Part shown: in pieces, positions 1 to 5,481 of the stretch
Layout: every line of letters starts with the position of its first letter
Position numbering within the stretch: position 1 is the first letter of the stretch
From: Bifidobacterium breve
Lineage (GTDB): Bacteria > Actinomycetota > Acidimicrobiia > Acidimicrobiales > Ilumatobacteraceae
DNA: 6,166 nucleotides
Reading direction: 5' to 3'
Assembly (NCBI GenBank): GCA_945889575.1
Contig: CAMDBY010000104.1
Coordinates: 1-6,166 of the forward strand
Notes under the pieces: generated by a model
Database searches by the model: none
Told to the model about the DNA's origin: nothing
The model's input: only the letters and a program-made list of their open reading frames with translations
Program-made: the position numbers and the translations under genes

Positions 1-189
1 ACTGCGCCTGCAGTCAACAGCCTCTACCCCATCCTCCCTGCGTCTGTTAAAGACCGCCTTCAGGCCTGGAATTTCTTCTGGGACTGGGATCTTTCCCGCT
101 CCCAAGTGCGCTGGATGACGTCGTGGGATACCTCCCCTGACGACGTGGATGCCTTTGCCGCCGGGGTTCTGGCCGCATTTTCCGAATAA
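1..189 (+). CDS. Threonine aldolase-like PLP lyase, C-terminal fragment
   Basis: Reading frame 1 is open from the first base to TAA at 187-189, followed directly by an in-frame TAG. It encodes the last 62 residues of a protein whose start lies left of the window. The segment VRWMTSWDTSPDDVDAFAAG (fragment residues 36-55) matches, from memory, the C-terminal small domain of actinobacterial threonine aldolase family enzymes, which typically end in an 'EVRWM-SWDTTEEDVD-FAA' pattern. These are cytosolic PLP enzymes of the beta-eliminating lyase family (fold type I) that cleave L-threonine or L-allo-threonine to glycine and acetaldehyde. The PLP-binding lysine and active site lie outside the window, so activity cannot be judged. 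The fragment could belong to a related aldolase or lyase of the same fold. No Rho-independent terminator with a T-tract follows; the hairpin at 210-231 is better explained as part of the next promoter. Confidence 0.65.
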   Translation, partial: TAPAVNSLYPILPASVKDRLQAWNFFWDWDLSRSQVRWMTSWDTSPDDVDAFAAGVLAAFSE

Positions 190-209
190 TAGGGTTCCGT
201 GAAGATTCA

Positions 210-231
210 GAATTGACTAACGAGTCAATTC
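210..231. repeat. Perfect 9-bp inverted repeat upstream of the WhiB gene
   Basis: The arms GAATTGACT (210-218) and AGTCAATTC (223-231) are exact reverse complements separated by AACG. No T-run follows, so it is a poor intrinsic terminator. The left arm contains the TTGACT hexamer proposed as the -35 element of the downstream promoter, so an operator for a dimeric regulator is the more likely role. The regulator is unknown. Confidence 0.6.
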
Positions 232-240
232 GGCTATGGT
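213..240 (+). promoter_or_regulatory. Candidate sigma70-type promoter of the WhiB gene
   Basis: TTGACT (213-218) matches the -35 consensus at 5 of 6 positions. A 16-bp spacer separates it from TATGGT (235-240), which fits the actinobacterial TANNNT -10 pattern. Transcription would start near 246-248, about 25 nt before the ATG at 272. The upstream in-frame ATG at 236 lies inside the -10 hexamer, so it could not be in the transcript from this promoter. Confidence 0.5.
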
Positions 241-271
241 GGAGAGACGCGCGGCGAAGTTGGGGGCAACA

Positions 272-577
272 ATGTCTATAGGGGAACTATTTTCTTTTCG
301 GGAATGGAACGATACTGCTTGGTCTGAAGATGCAGAATGTCGTGGCCTTTCAATCATCTTCTTCCCTCCAGCAGCGGAACGGCCCCAAGCTCGTGAACGA
401 CGCGAAGCGCAAGCGCGTGAAGTGTGCGTGTCATGTGCAGTCATTACAACGTGTCGTGAATTTGCCCGCAGCAATCGTGAATACGGTTTTTGGGGCGGAG
501 AATCTGAAGAAGAACGCCATGCAGCGGGTTTCAGGCTCATTGCACCCATTGGTGTGCGTTCTCGAAATATTTCCTAA
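272..577 (+). CDS. WhiB-family iron-sulfur transcriptional regulator
   Basis: WhiB-like proteins are small actinobacterial regulators that carry a [4Fe-4S] cluster and bind the housekeeping sigma factor. This 101-residue protein has the four cluster cysteines C23, C52, C55 and C61 in the family spacing C-x(28)-C-x(2)-C-x(5)-C. An FFPP segment sits between the first two cysteines, and GFWGG (72-76) is the family's G-[VI]-W-G-G turn followed by an acidic ER-rich stretch. A short basic tail may contact DNA. An in-frame ATG at 236 would add 12 residues, but it lies inside the predicted -10 element and next to a hairpin. ATG 272 has GGGGG (262-266) five bases upstream, so I prefer it. The gene ends 4 bp from the stop of the convergent methyltransferase gene. 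The residues do not assign it to a particular WhiB subclass. Confidence 0.93.
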   Translation: MSIGELFSFREWNDTAWSEDAECRGLSIIFFPPAAERPQARERREAQAREVCVSCAVITTCREFARSNREYGFWGGESEEERHAAGFRLIAPIGVRSRNIS

Positions 578-581
578 ACCG

Positions 582-1403
582 TCACATCTTTCGAAGAATC
601 ACCGCAGTCCAACCGTCGCGGCTTTCTCTTTCTAATTCCAAGCATTCGCTGTATGACAGCAACACTTGTTGTACTTGACCATCGCGCATGCCACTCAGCA
701 CAATCAGGCCGGATTCGTGAACTGAACCTTTGATGGTGGTTGACTCTGCAATAAGTACCGGAGCTAAAATATTTGCAAACACGAGATCGGCACTCAAGTA
801 AAAGCTGTCGTTGAGCCACGTTGTATTGACATTATTTAGTTCATTATTGACGTTCACGACTTCCCGAGCATTGTGCGCAATATCAAAAACAAAACTCTCG
901 CACTGAAGAATCTTGGTCACAGCAATGGCCAGTACTCCGGACCCACATCCGAAATCGAACACCCGAGAATCTCTCTTGCAATGTCTAAGACCCAGCTGAA
1001 GCGCCAGAACAGTTGTTGTGTGGTTTCCTAATCCGAACGTGTCAGCCGGTTCGATACGAATTATGTGTGTTGCATCGGGCGAAGTGACCCATGCTGGGCA
1101 CAGCACCACCTCAATATTAATCCAGGTGGGAACAGCATGGATGCGCCATGTGTCGGCAACACTTCGATCAATATGTGCCACTGTGATGCGAACGCTAGGA
1201 AAAGTCTCTTGAACAAAGTCGCGAGAGACCGAGTGATCCTGTCCCATGCTTGTACGTAAAGTGACGAAGTCACCTGATGCCTCGCGCTCTTCGACTGCAA
1301 CAACTCCGAGGCTCCACAGCAGGTCGGCAAGCAATTCGGATTCGGTAGTGGACACGAGAAAGTCGAGCATGGTCCACGAAGGGACATGAGGTATTTCAGT
1401 CAA
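582..1403 (-). CDS. prmA: Ribosomal protein L11 methyltransferase (PrmA-like)
   Basis: PrmA is a cytosolic SAM-dependent enzyme that methylates several amino groups of ribosomal protein L11. Numbered from the TTG at 1403, this 273-residue protein has an N-terminal alpha/beta substrate-recognition region with LLWSLGVVAVEE (28-39). It then has FGLGNHTTT (123-131), equivalent to the PrmA FGTGxHxTT motif, the SAM-binding loop VFDFGCGSGVLAIAV (148-162), and NILAPVL (211-217), the substrate-side motif typical of PrmA. Two sites drift from the usual pattern: FGLG for FGTG, and FDIAH (173-177) where the family normally has a DIDP-like acidic pair. The start is uncertain: TTG 1403 overlaps the upstream stop by 8 bp and suits translational coupling, while ATG at 1370 would give 262 residues beginning MLDFLV. 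Neither has a strong Shine-Dalgarno site. It is second in a minus-strand pair after the carbonic anhydrase-like gene. Confidence 0.88.
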   Translation of the reverse strand: MTEIPHVPSWTMLDFLVSTTESELLADLLWSLGVVAVEEREASGDFVTLRTSMGQDHSVSRDFVQETFPSVRITVAHIDRSVADTWRIHAVPTWINIEVVLCPAWVTSPDATHIIRIEPADTFGLGNHTTTVLALQLGLRHCKRDSRVFDFGCGSGVLAIAVTKILQCESFVFDIAHNAREVVNVNNELNNVNTTWLNDSFYLSADLVFANILAPVLIAESTTIKGSVHESGLIVLSGMRDGQVQQVLLSYSECLELERESRDGWTAVILRKM

Positions 1404-1929
1404 TGCGACGAAGTTGCTCTCTGAAGCGTTCGCCCTTGTGTAAGTACGCGAGGACAGCCATCTCGATGTCTGCCTTTCTCGCGCGACCCTCCTTGATGGT
1501 GGCAGGTGCGCCTACGGCCAGTGCACCCTCAGGAACAATGGTGTCATTCAGAACAACGGAGTTAGCAGCAACGATTGCGCCAGTACCGATTTCAGCTCTG
1601 TGAAGAACGATTGCTCCAGAAGACACTTGCGCGAAGTTGTGAATGATGCAACCTTCAAGGTGTACGAGGTGGCCGACAACACAGTCATCACCCACTGTCG
1701 TATGGCTCATGGGGGTCGTATGCACAACGGTGCCGTCCTGGATGCTGGTTCGTTCGCCAATGACTATCGCGCCGTCATCACCTCGTAGGACTGCACAGGC
1801 CCAGATGGAACTCTGAGCTCCAATCGTGACTGACCCGATGATGACAGCGTCCGGGTGTACATAGGCCGTTGGGTGAATTGAAGGGATTTGATCACCAAGT
1901 GCGTAGATAGGCATGCGCCACGGTAGCAA
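1396..1929 (-). CDS. Gamma-class carbonic anhydrase-like hexapeptide-repeat protein
   Basis: The protein is a left-handed beta-helix of the gamma carbonic anhydrase/YrdA/PaaY family: imperfect hexapeptide repeats (VIIGSV, VTIGAQ, IVIGER and others) run from about residue 28 to 140, followed by a C-terminal helix. Family members are trimers that bind a metal between subunits, and some hydrate CO2. Numbered from TTG 1929, the expected first two metal ligands are H70 (VVH) and H87 (VGH). The third canonical histidine, in LHG, is replaced by E92, with a histidine two residues earlier at H90 (VHLEG), so carbonic anhydrase activity is unproven. The TTG start has AGAGGAG ten bases upstream. ATG 1914 would give the familiar beginning MPIYALGD but lacks a Shine-Dalgarno site; the true start could be either. 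The stop overlaps the start of the PrmA-like gene by 8 bp, indicating one operon. Confidence 0.88.
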   Translation of the reverse strand: MLPWRMPIYALGDQIPSIHPTAYVHPDAVIIGSVTIGAQSSIWACAVLRGDDGAIVIGERTSIQDGTVVHTTPMSHTTVGDDCVVGHLVHLEGCIIHNFAQVSSGAIVLHRAEIGTGAIVAANSVVLNDTIVPEGALAVGAPATIKEGRARKADIEMAVLAYLHKGERFREQLRRID

Positions 1930-1939
1930 CTAGATCCAT

Positions 1940-1946
1940 CTCCTCT
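1940..1946 (-). promoter_or_regulatory. Shine-Dalgarno site AGAGGAG for the hexapeptide-repeat gene
   Basis: On the minus strand AGAGGAG lies 10 nt before TTG at 1929 and 25 nt before ATG at 1914. The spacing fits only the TTG, so this site decides the preferred start of the carbonic anhydrase-like gene. Confidence 0.5.
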
Positions 1947-1983
1947 GATGGTCGTGGCGTTTTCCGAGATACCGTGGATGCCT

Positions 1984-3531
1984 ATGTCACGTCGTATCGA
2001 GATCGAACTCACCAGTAAACGCCCAGATGGAACCTGGACATGGCGCGCTTCCGGCGCACGTGAGCCTCGTGGTGAAGTTGTCGACTCAGTTGTTCCTGCC
2101 GGATCAAGCGTCAATGACGTTATGCGTGCCGATGTTGAGACCGACCTTGATGGCAGTCGCGTGTTGTCAATTACCCCTCCAAAAGCAAAGAACGTTCGTA
2201 CTGGTCTTCTCGAAATTCTTCCGTCTACTCGTGCTTTCGAACCAGTGACGCAACAACTTGCGAAGAAGGGTTCGCGCGGCGGCGATGATCGTAAAGGTCC
2301 TCGTCGCGAACGTAAAGACGGTGACAAGCCTCGTGGAGAACGTAAAGATGGCGACCGCGCACGCGGAGATCGCAAAGAAGGCGCAGAAGGTCGGCCTGAT
2401 CGTCCTCGACGTCAATTCTTTGACGCGCCGCCCGAGCTTCCACAGCGTCCAAAGGCTAAGCGCATTCGTCCATTGCGCGTCAACGTAGATGCTGTGCTTG
2501 CTGAATTACCAGAAGCACATCGCACAATCGCAGAGACAGTACTTAATGGTGGAGTCCCGGCAGTTCGCGCAGCAATTGAAGAGCAGAACCGTATTGCAGT
2601 AGCAGCAGGCAAAGAAAAAGTACCTGCAGAAGGTTTGCTACAAATTGCAGAGCAGTTGTTGCCACGTCTTCGTGTAGCCGAATGGCGCGATAAGGCACTA
2701 TCAGCCGAATCCATTATTCATGACATCGACTTGCGCGACTTACGCTCCATTGTTGTCACGGCAGATCAACTCGTTGCTATTGATGAAGACACTCGTGCGC
2801 TCGTTGCGAAAATGAGGCAAGGTCTCGTTATCCGCCAAGAAACAGAGACAAAGAATTGGCTCGATGATGTCGCCGCTGCAACGTCAGTTGGTCGCGTTGT
2901 TCGTGCATTGCGTCTATCTTCTCAGCCTCCTAAGGCCGGAGTTCCATTTCCTGCTCCACTTGCAGCGCAGATTGTTACAGCAACGGTTGCAGGTCTGACG
3001 ACCGACGCACCGTCAGAGCGTTGGATCGCACTGTTAGAAGCTGCTGCGTTCTCCCCTGTCCATGCAAAAGTCTTGCCTGCTGCAGTTCCGACTGTGATTT
3101 CTGAAGATCTCACAAAAACCGTCACACGTCTCGGCCCTCTTATGCCACAGATCGCTGCATTGTTCGGCATTGCAGTTGATCCGAAAGCACGTCCCCCTCG
3201 CCCACTGCAGGTTCCTCGCGGCGACAAAGGTCCTCATAAGCGCGCAGGTGACTTGAACAAGTCAGCAGACGGTAAGCCAGGTGCAGACAAGCCACGTCGT
3301 GGTCCAAAGCCACAGGGACCTGATTCAAAGAAGCCAGAACACGTTGCAACTGATGTGGCATCTGAGCCTGCTGATTCAGCTCCGACACCAGAACCAGTTG
3401 TTGCAGAAGTTATCGAGACTCCAGTTGTCACAGAAGTCGTCGAGACTTCATCAGTTGAATCCGCAGAGGTTCCATCTACCGATGTACCTACTGTCTCTGA
3501 GTCTGAATCGGTCTCTGAACAGGCTCAGTAG
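1984..3531 (+). CDS. Uncharacterised modular protein with basic linker and acidic tail
   Basis: I do not recognise a named family. From ATG 1984 the protein has 515 residues in five zones. Residues 1-80 are beta-rich (MSRRIEIELTS, GTWTWRASGAREPRG) and could be a small barrel. Residues 95-145 are a low-complexity K/R/D/G linker with a 10-residue repeat. Residues 165-400 are a mostly helical, well-composed domain (for example LLQIAEQLLPRLRVAEWRDK and ERWIALLEAAAFSPVH). Residues 400-452 are basic and proline-rich. Residues 453-515 form an acidic V/E/P/T/S tail. There is no signal peptide or membrane segment, so it is probably cytosolic. The basic segments and possible barrel would suit nucleic-acid or ribosome binding, but that is inference. 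In-frame ATGs at 1948 and 1978 are alternative starts; I chose 1984 because the conserved-looking sequence begins there. It diverges from the carbonic anhydrase-like gene and lies 43 bp before the enoyl-CoA hydratase. Confidence 0.85.
   Translation: MSRRIEIELTSKRPDGTWTWRASGAREPRGEVVDSVVPAGSSVNDVMRADVETDLDGSRVLSITPPKAKNVRTGLLEILPSTRAFEPVTQQLAKKGSRGGDDRKGPRRERKDGDKPRGERKDGDRARGDRKEGAEGRPDRPRRQFFDAPPELPQRPKAKRIRPLRVNVDAVLAELPEAHRTIAETVLNGGVPAVRAAIEEQNRIAVAAGKEKVPAEGLLQIAEQLLPRLRVAEWRDKALSAESIIHDIDLRDLRSIVVTADQLVAIDEDTRALVAKMRQGLVIRQETETKNWLDDVAAATSVGRVVRALRLSSQPPKAGVPFPAPLAAQIVTATVAGLTTDAPSERWIALLEAAAFSPVHAKVLPAAVPTVISEDLTKTVTRLGPLMPQIAALFGIAVDPKARPPRPLQVPRGDKGPHKRAGDLNKSADGKPGADKPRRGPKPQGPDSKKPEHVATDVASEPADSAPTPEPVVAEVIETPVVTEVVETSSVESAEVPSTDVPTVSESESVSEQAQ
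2308..2391 (+). repeat. Coding tandem repeat, about 2.8 copies of a 30-bp unit
   Basis: The codons encode ERKDGDKPRG (2308-2337), ERKDGDRARG (2338-2367) and a partial third copy DRKEGAEG (2368-2391). The copies differ at many third positions, so the peptide pattern is better kept than the DNA. They form the charged linker between the N-terminal and helical parts of the 1984-3531 protein. Confidence 0.75.
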
Positions 3532-3574
3532 CCTCAACTTCCCCATCTTCCCTGCTTCTCACTACGGTGGAGGC

Positions 3575-4357
3575 ATGTCAAATTTGGTCACATATGAAGT
3601 GCGCGGAAACGTTGCCTTAATCACACTTAATCGCCCTGATGCCCGCAACGCGGTCAACGACGAACTGGCGGCCGACATGGAGGCGTGCATTGATCGTCTC
3701 GAAGCAGATGACTCAGTGTGGGTTGGCGTGCTGACCGCTAATACCGAGGGACATAAGTCTCCTGTTTTTTGTGCGGGAGCTGACCTCAAAGCGCTCAGTG
3801 CTGGTGGGCAAAGCCTCGGCACGAAGCGTGGTGGATTCGCAGGGTATGTCTACCGCGACAGAGTGAAGCCGATCATTGCTGCTGTCGATGGCCTCGCAAC
3901 CGCAGGAGGCTGCGAGATTGTTCTCGCATCTGACATGGTCATTGCAACTTCCCGATCATCATTTGGTCTTGCTGAAGTAAAGAGAAACCTGATTGCAGGA
4001 GCTGGCGGCCTTTTTCGCCTCCCTCGCGCAATAGGTCGTGCTGTGGCTATGGAAGTCATTCTTACGGGTGAACCGTTGTCAGTAGAGCGGGCATATGCAC
4101 TCGGTCTGGTGAACCAAATCGTCGAGCCTGGCAAAGAGGTCGAAGTGGCCATAGCGCTCGCAGAAAAAATTGCTTTATCGGCACCGATGGCGGTAGCGGC
4201 GAGTCGTCGCGTGATTCTTGCGTCGGCCTACTCCACTGACGATGAACTAATCGAGATGACGAATAAGGAATTTGCACCGATCTTGAGATCAGAAGACACA
4301 AAAGAAGGCCTTACTGCATTTATCGAAAAGCGCGCTCCTCAGTGGAAGGGCCGCTAG
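3575..4357 (+). CDS. Enoyl-CoA hydratase (crotonase family)
   Basis: At 260 residues this is the normal length for a crotonase. Members use CoA thioesters; hydratases add water to trans-2-enoyl-CoA in beta-oxidation and related acyl-CoA pathways. The N-terminal ITLNRPDARNAVND (16-29) is characteristic. FCAGADL (65-71) and the glycine-rich TAGGCE (109-114) supply the CoA and oxyanion-hole regions. Both catalytic glutamates of the hydratase subgroup are present by alignment with the rat enzyme: E114 in GGCE and E134 in FGLAEV. GAGGLFRLPRAIG (142-154) and the C-terminal EDTKEGLTAFIEKR are also typical, so hydratase activity is more likely than an isomerase or hydrolase role, although substrate cannot be inferred. 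The start ATG 3575 follows a purine-rich GGTGGAGG. The frame is open well upstream, but that stretch is only the shadow of the preceding gene. The gene could share a transcript with the upstream unknown gene, 43 bp away. Confidence 0.93.
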   Translation: MSNLVTYEVRGNVALITLNRPDARNAVNDELAADMEACIDRLEADDSVWVGVLTANTEGHKSPVFCAGADLKALSAGGQSLGTKRGGFAGYVYRDRVKPIIAAVDGLATAGGCEIVLASDMVIATSRSSFGLAEVKRNLIAGAGGLFRLPRAIGRAVAMEVILTGEPLSVERAYALGLVNQIVEPGKEVEVAIALAEKIALSAPMAVAASRRVILASAYSTDDELIEMTNKEFAPILRSEDTKEGLTAFIEKRAPQWKGR

Positions 4358-4782
4358 AGCTTTTTGCCGACAATGATTGTTTGAGCAACCAAACCGTGTC
4401 GTTCGAATAAGTTCTTCATCGCGCGATCACCAGGTAACGCACTTGACTGCACCCATGTTGCTTTGTTGCTCTGCAGTTCCCTCAGACACGCAAGGACAAG
4501 CGCATCTCCGATTCCGATTTCTCTGCTAGCAGCTTCGACAAAGACGAATTCAATCGACCATTTGTATGCATCGTTTTGAGCGACCGTCAGAGATCCCATC
4601 ACTAATGAACCCACTCCAGCCACCAATGTAAAGCCGGGCAATCCATCTACAGACGACTTCGGAACTGAACCCCGGTATTGAGTTGCCTCTTGTCTAGATA
4701 ATTCCCGATGGGTAAGAAGAACAGCAGCATCGTCTGCAGAAGCATTGCGAACGAAAATTGATAAATCAGTCACTAGTTGCAT
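4354..4782 (-). CDS. GNAT-family N-acetyltransferase
   Basis: GNAT enzymes transfer an acyl group from acetyl-CoA to an amine; the substrate here cannot be read from the sequence. The 142-residue protein fits a single GNAT domain. VEAASREIGIGDALVLACLR (82-101) is motif A, with the pyrophosphate-binding pattern R87-x-x-G90-x-G92 on the beta4-alpha3 turn. ALPGDRAMKNLFERHGL (115-131) is the motif B helix that ends in the usual 'ERHGF'-like step. MGSLTVAQ and IEFVFV supply the central strands. ATG 4782 overlaps the end of the 59-codon ORF by 17 bp, which suggests co-transcription with that ORF and the DUF4193 gene. Its TAG stop and the TAG of the convergent enoyl-CoA hydratase lie in the same CTAG (4354-4357). 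No strong Shine-Dalgarno site is visible, so coupled translation is plausible. Confidence 0.87.
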   Translation of the reverse strand: MQLVTDLSIFVRNASADDAAVLLTHRELSRQEATQYRGSVPKSSVDGLPGFTLVAGVGSLVMGSLTVAQNDAYKWSIEFVFVEAASREIGIGDALVLACLRELQSNKATWVQSSALPGDRAMKNLFERHGLVAQTIIVGKKL

Positions 4783-4945
4783 CGTCTTTGAATGACTGTG
4801 GAACTACTATTTTTCGAGCTTCTCTGACTGCTTGGTCAACAGCGAACTTGCCGACCATCCTGGCAGAGGGCGCTTGCTTCTGCAGCCCTGCAATAACGCC
4901 ATTTAATCTGCGCGAACACTCTTTGGAAAACGCAGAGAGATTCAT
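4766..4945 (-). CDS. Small hypothetical protein, 59 residues
   Basis: An ATG at 4945 opens a frame of 59 codons that ends at TGA (4766-4768). The product begins MNLSAFSKECSRRLNG, contains KFAVDQAVREARKIVV (33-48) and ends KDDATSD. It is predicted mostly helical and moderately basic, with one cysteine and no membrane segment or signal peptide. Support for a real gene is positional: it starts 4 nt after the stop of the DUF4193 gene, overlaps the GNAT start by 17 bp, and fills an otherwise empty 167-bp gap in a tightly packed minus-strand operon. The upstream GTGAAG is only a weak Shine-Dalgarno site, so translation may be coupled to the DUF4193 gene. I recognise no family. The overlapping plus-strand frame across this region looks like a shadow. 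Confidence 0.55.
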   Translation of the reverse strand: MNLSAFSKECSRRLNGVIAGLQKQAPSARMVGKFAVDQAVREARKIVVPQSFKDDATSD

Positions 4946-4949
4946 TCGA

Positions 4950-5405
4950 TTACTTCACAAAGACAGGGCACGCATCGTCACCGATGGGACACATTGGTGC
5001 ATTCTTGCGCACAAGAAGGAAGCAACTGCTACACAACAGTTCATCAGCGCGCTTTGGTTGCAGTTCATCATCCCCGGTCGAACGTTCTTCGTTGTCAGGA
5101 ACTTCGTCCTCTTCGGCAGGAAGATCTTCACTAGCTAAGCGATCTTTCAGGATCTTTGAGAGATCCTCTTCGACGTCGTCTGGCGCAACCATGTCATCGT
5201 CATCGTCGTCATCGTCTCCGGGTTTGTGCACGATGGTGGCACCCATGGAATCGTCGTCGTCGTCGTCATCGTCATCGAGCAGAGCATCGTCGTCATCTTC
5301 GGTCAGAGGCTCATCGAGTTCCAATTCCTCGAGGTCGTCAATTTCGTCCCCATCAAGGTCAATCTCCAGCTCAACTTCAACTGGTTCAATCTTCTTCTTA
5401 GCCAC
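4950..5405 (-). CDS. DUF4193-type hyperacidic protein with C-terminal four-cysteine motif
   Basis: The C-terminal segment RADELLCSSCFLLVRKN (119-135) matches the signature of DUF4193, a small actinobacterial family of unknown function (the pattern ADEF-CSSCFLV recalls Mycobacterium tuberculosis Rv2699c). Four cysteines, C125, C128, C139 and C146, could form a zinc ribbon. The first 115 residues are strikingly acidic, with aspartate runs at 37-40, 44-52 and 64-71, and are probably disordered; a lysine-rich MAKKK start precedes them. At 151 residues it is longer than the roughly 100-residue proteins I know from this family, and the acidic arm accounts for the difference. The start is GTG 5405, fixed by AGGAG (5412-5416) six bases upstream. 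It appears to head an operon with the 59-codon ORF and the GNAT gene, under a candidate promoter at 5482-5511. Confidence 0.82.
   Translation of the reverse strand: MAKKKIEPVEVELEIDLDGDEIDDLEELELDEPLTEDDDDALLDDDDDDDDDSMGATIVHKPGDDDDDDDDMVAPDDVEEDLSKILKDRLASEDLPAEEDEVPDNEERSTGDDELQPKRADELLCSSCFLLVRKNAPMCPIGDDACPVFVK
5193..5297 (-). repeat. Aspartate-codon microsatellite tracts
   Basis: Three runs of GAC/GAT codons encode aspartate in the DUF4193 gene: 8 codons at 5193-5216, 9 codons at 5250-5276 and 4 codons at 5286-5297. On the plus strand they appear as gtc/atc trinucleotide repeats. Slippage would change length in 3-bp steps and leave the frame intact. Confidence 0.85.
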
Positions 5406-5411
5406 TAGGTG

Positions 5412-5416
5412 CTCCT
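5412..5416 (-). promoter_or_regulatory. Shine-Dalgarno site AGGAG for the DUF4193 gene
   Basis: AGGAG on the minus strand is followed by a 6-nt spacer and GTG at 5405-5403. It is the strongest ribosome-binding site in the window and fixes the GTG start. Confidence 0.75.
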
Positions 5417-5481
5417 AAATTTGTGCGAAGACTCGCGGCGGGATACTAGGCATGAAACTGTGCCAATCGGCGAATGCCCGC

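Noticed and set aside
1888..1936. Possible plus-strand promoter for the modular protein gene
   Set aside because: TTGATC, TAGATA and TAGATC occur, but no pair has a spacing near 16-19 bp, so no promoter is claimed.
1892..1939. Fifteen-codon ORF starting at an ATG directly after AGAGGAG, overlapping the carbonic anhydrase-like start
   Set aside because: The AGAGGAG abuts this ATG with no spacer, which is too close for initiation; the same site is well placed for the TTG at 1929.
1764..2375. Minus-strand 203-codon frame rich in arginine and serine opposite the modular protein
   Set aside because: Its composition mirrors the K/R/D/G codon repeats on the other strand, and it covers part of the carbonic anhydrase-like gene in the wrong frame.
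3521..3534. Hairpin AGGCT/AGCCT over the stop codon of the 1984-3531 gene
   Set aside because: The stem is only 5 bp and is followed by a C-rich stretch without a T-run, so it is not a convincing terminator.
3281..3574. Upstream extension of the enoyl-CoA hydratase frame by 98 codons
   Set aside because: The extension overlaps the acidic tail of the preceding gene in another frame and encodes a low-complexity Q/S/L-rich string. Crotonase homology begins at ATG 3575, which has a purine-rich site upstream.
4758..5138. Plus-strand open frame of 126 codons across the GNAT/DUF4193 gap
   Set aside because: It resembles no family and lies antisense to the DUF4193 C-terminus, the small ORF and the GNAT start, which explain the region better.
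4984..5418. Plus-strand serine-rich open frame of 144 codons
   Set aside because: The poly-serine is the antisense shadow of the aspartate-codon runs in the DUF4193 gene; the minus frame has a strong Shine-Dalgarno site and a conserved cysteine motif.
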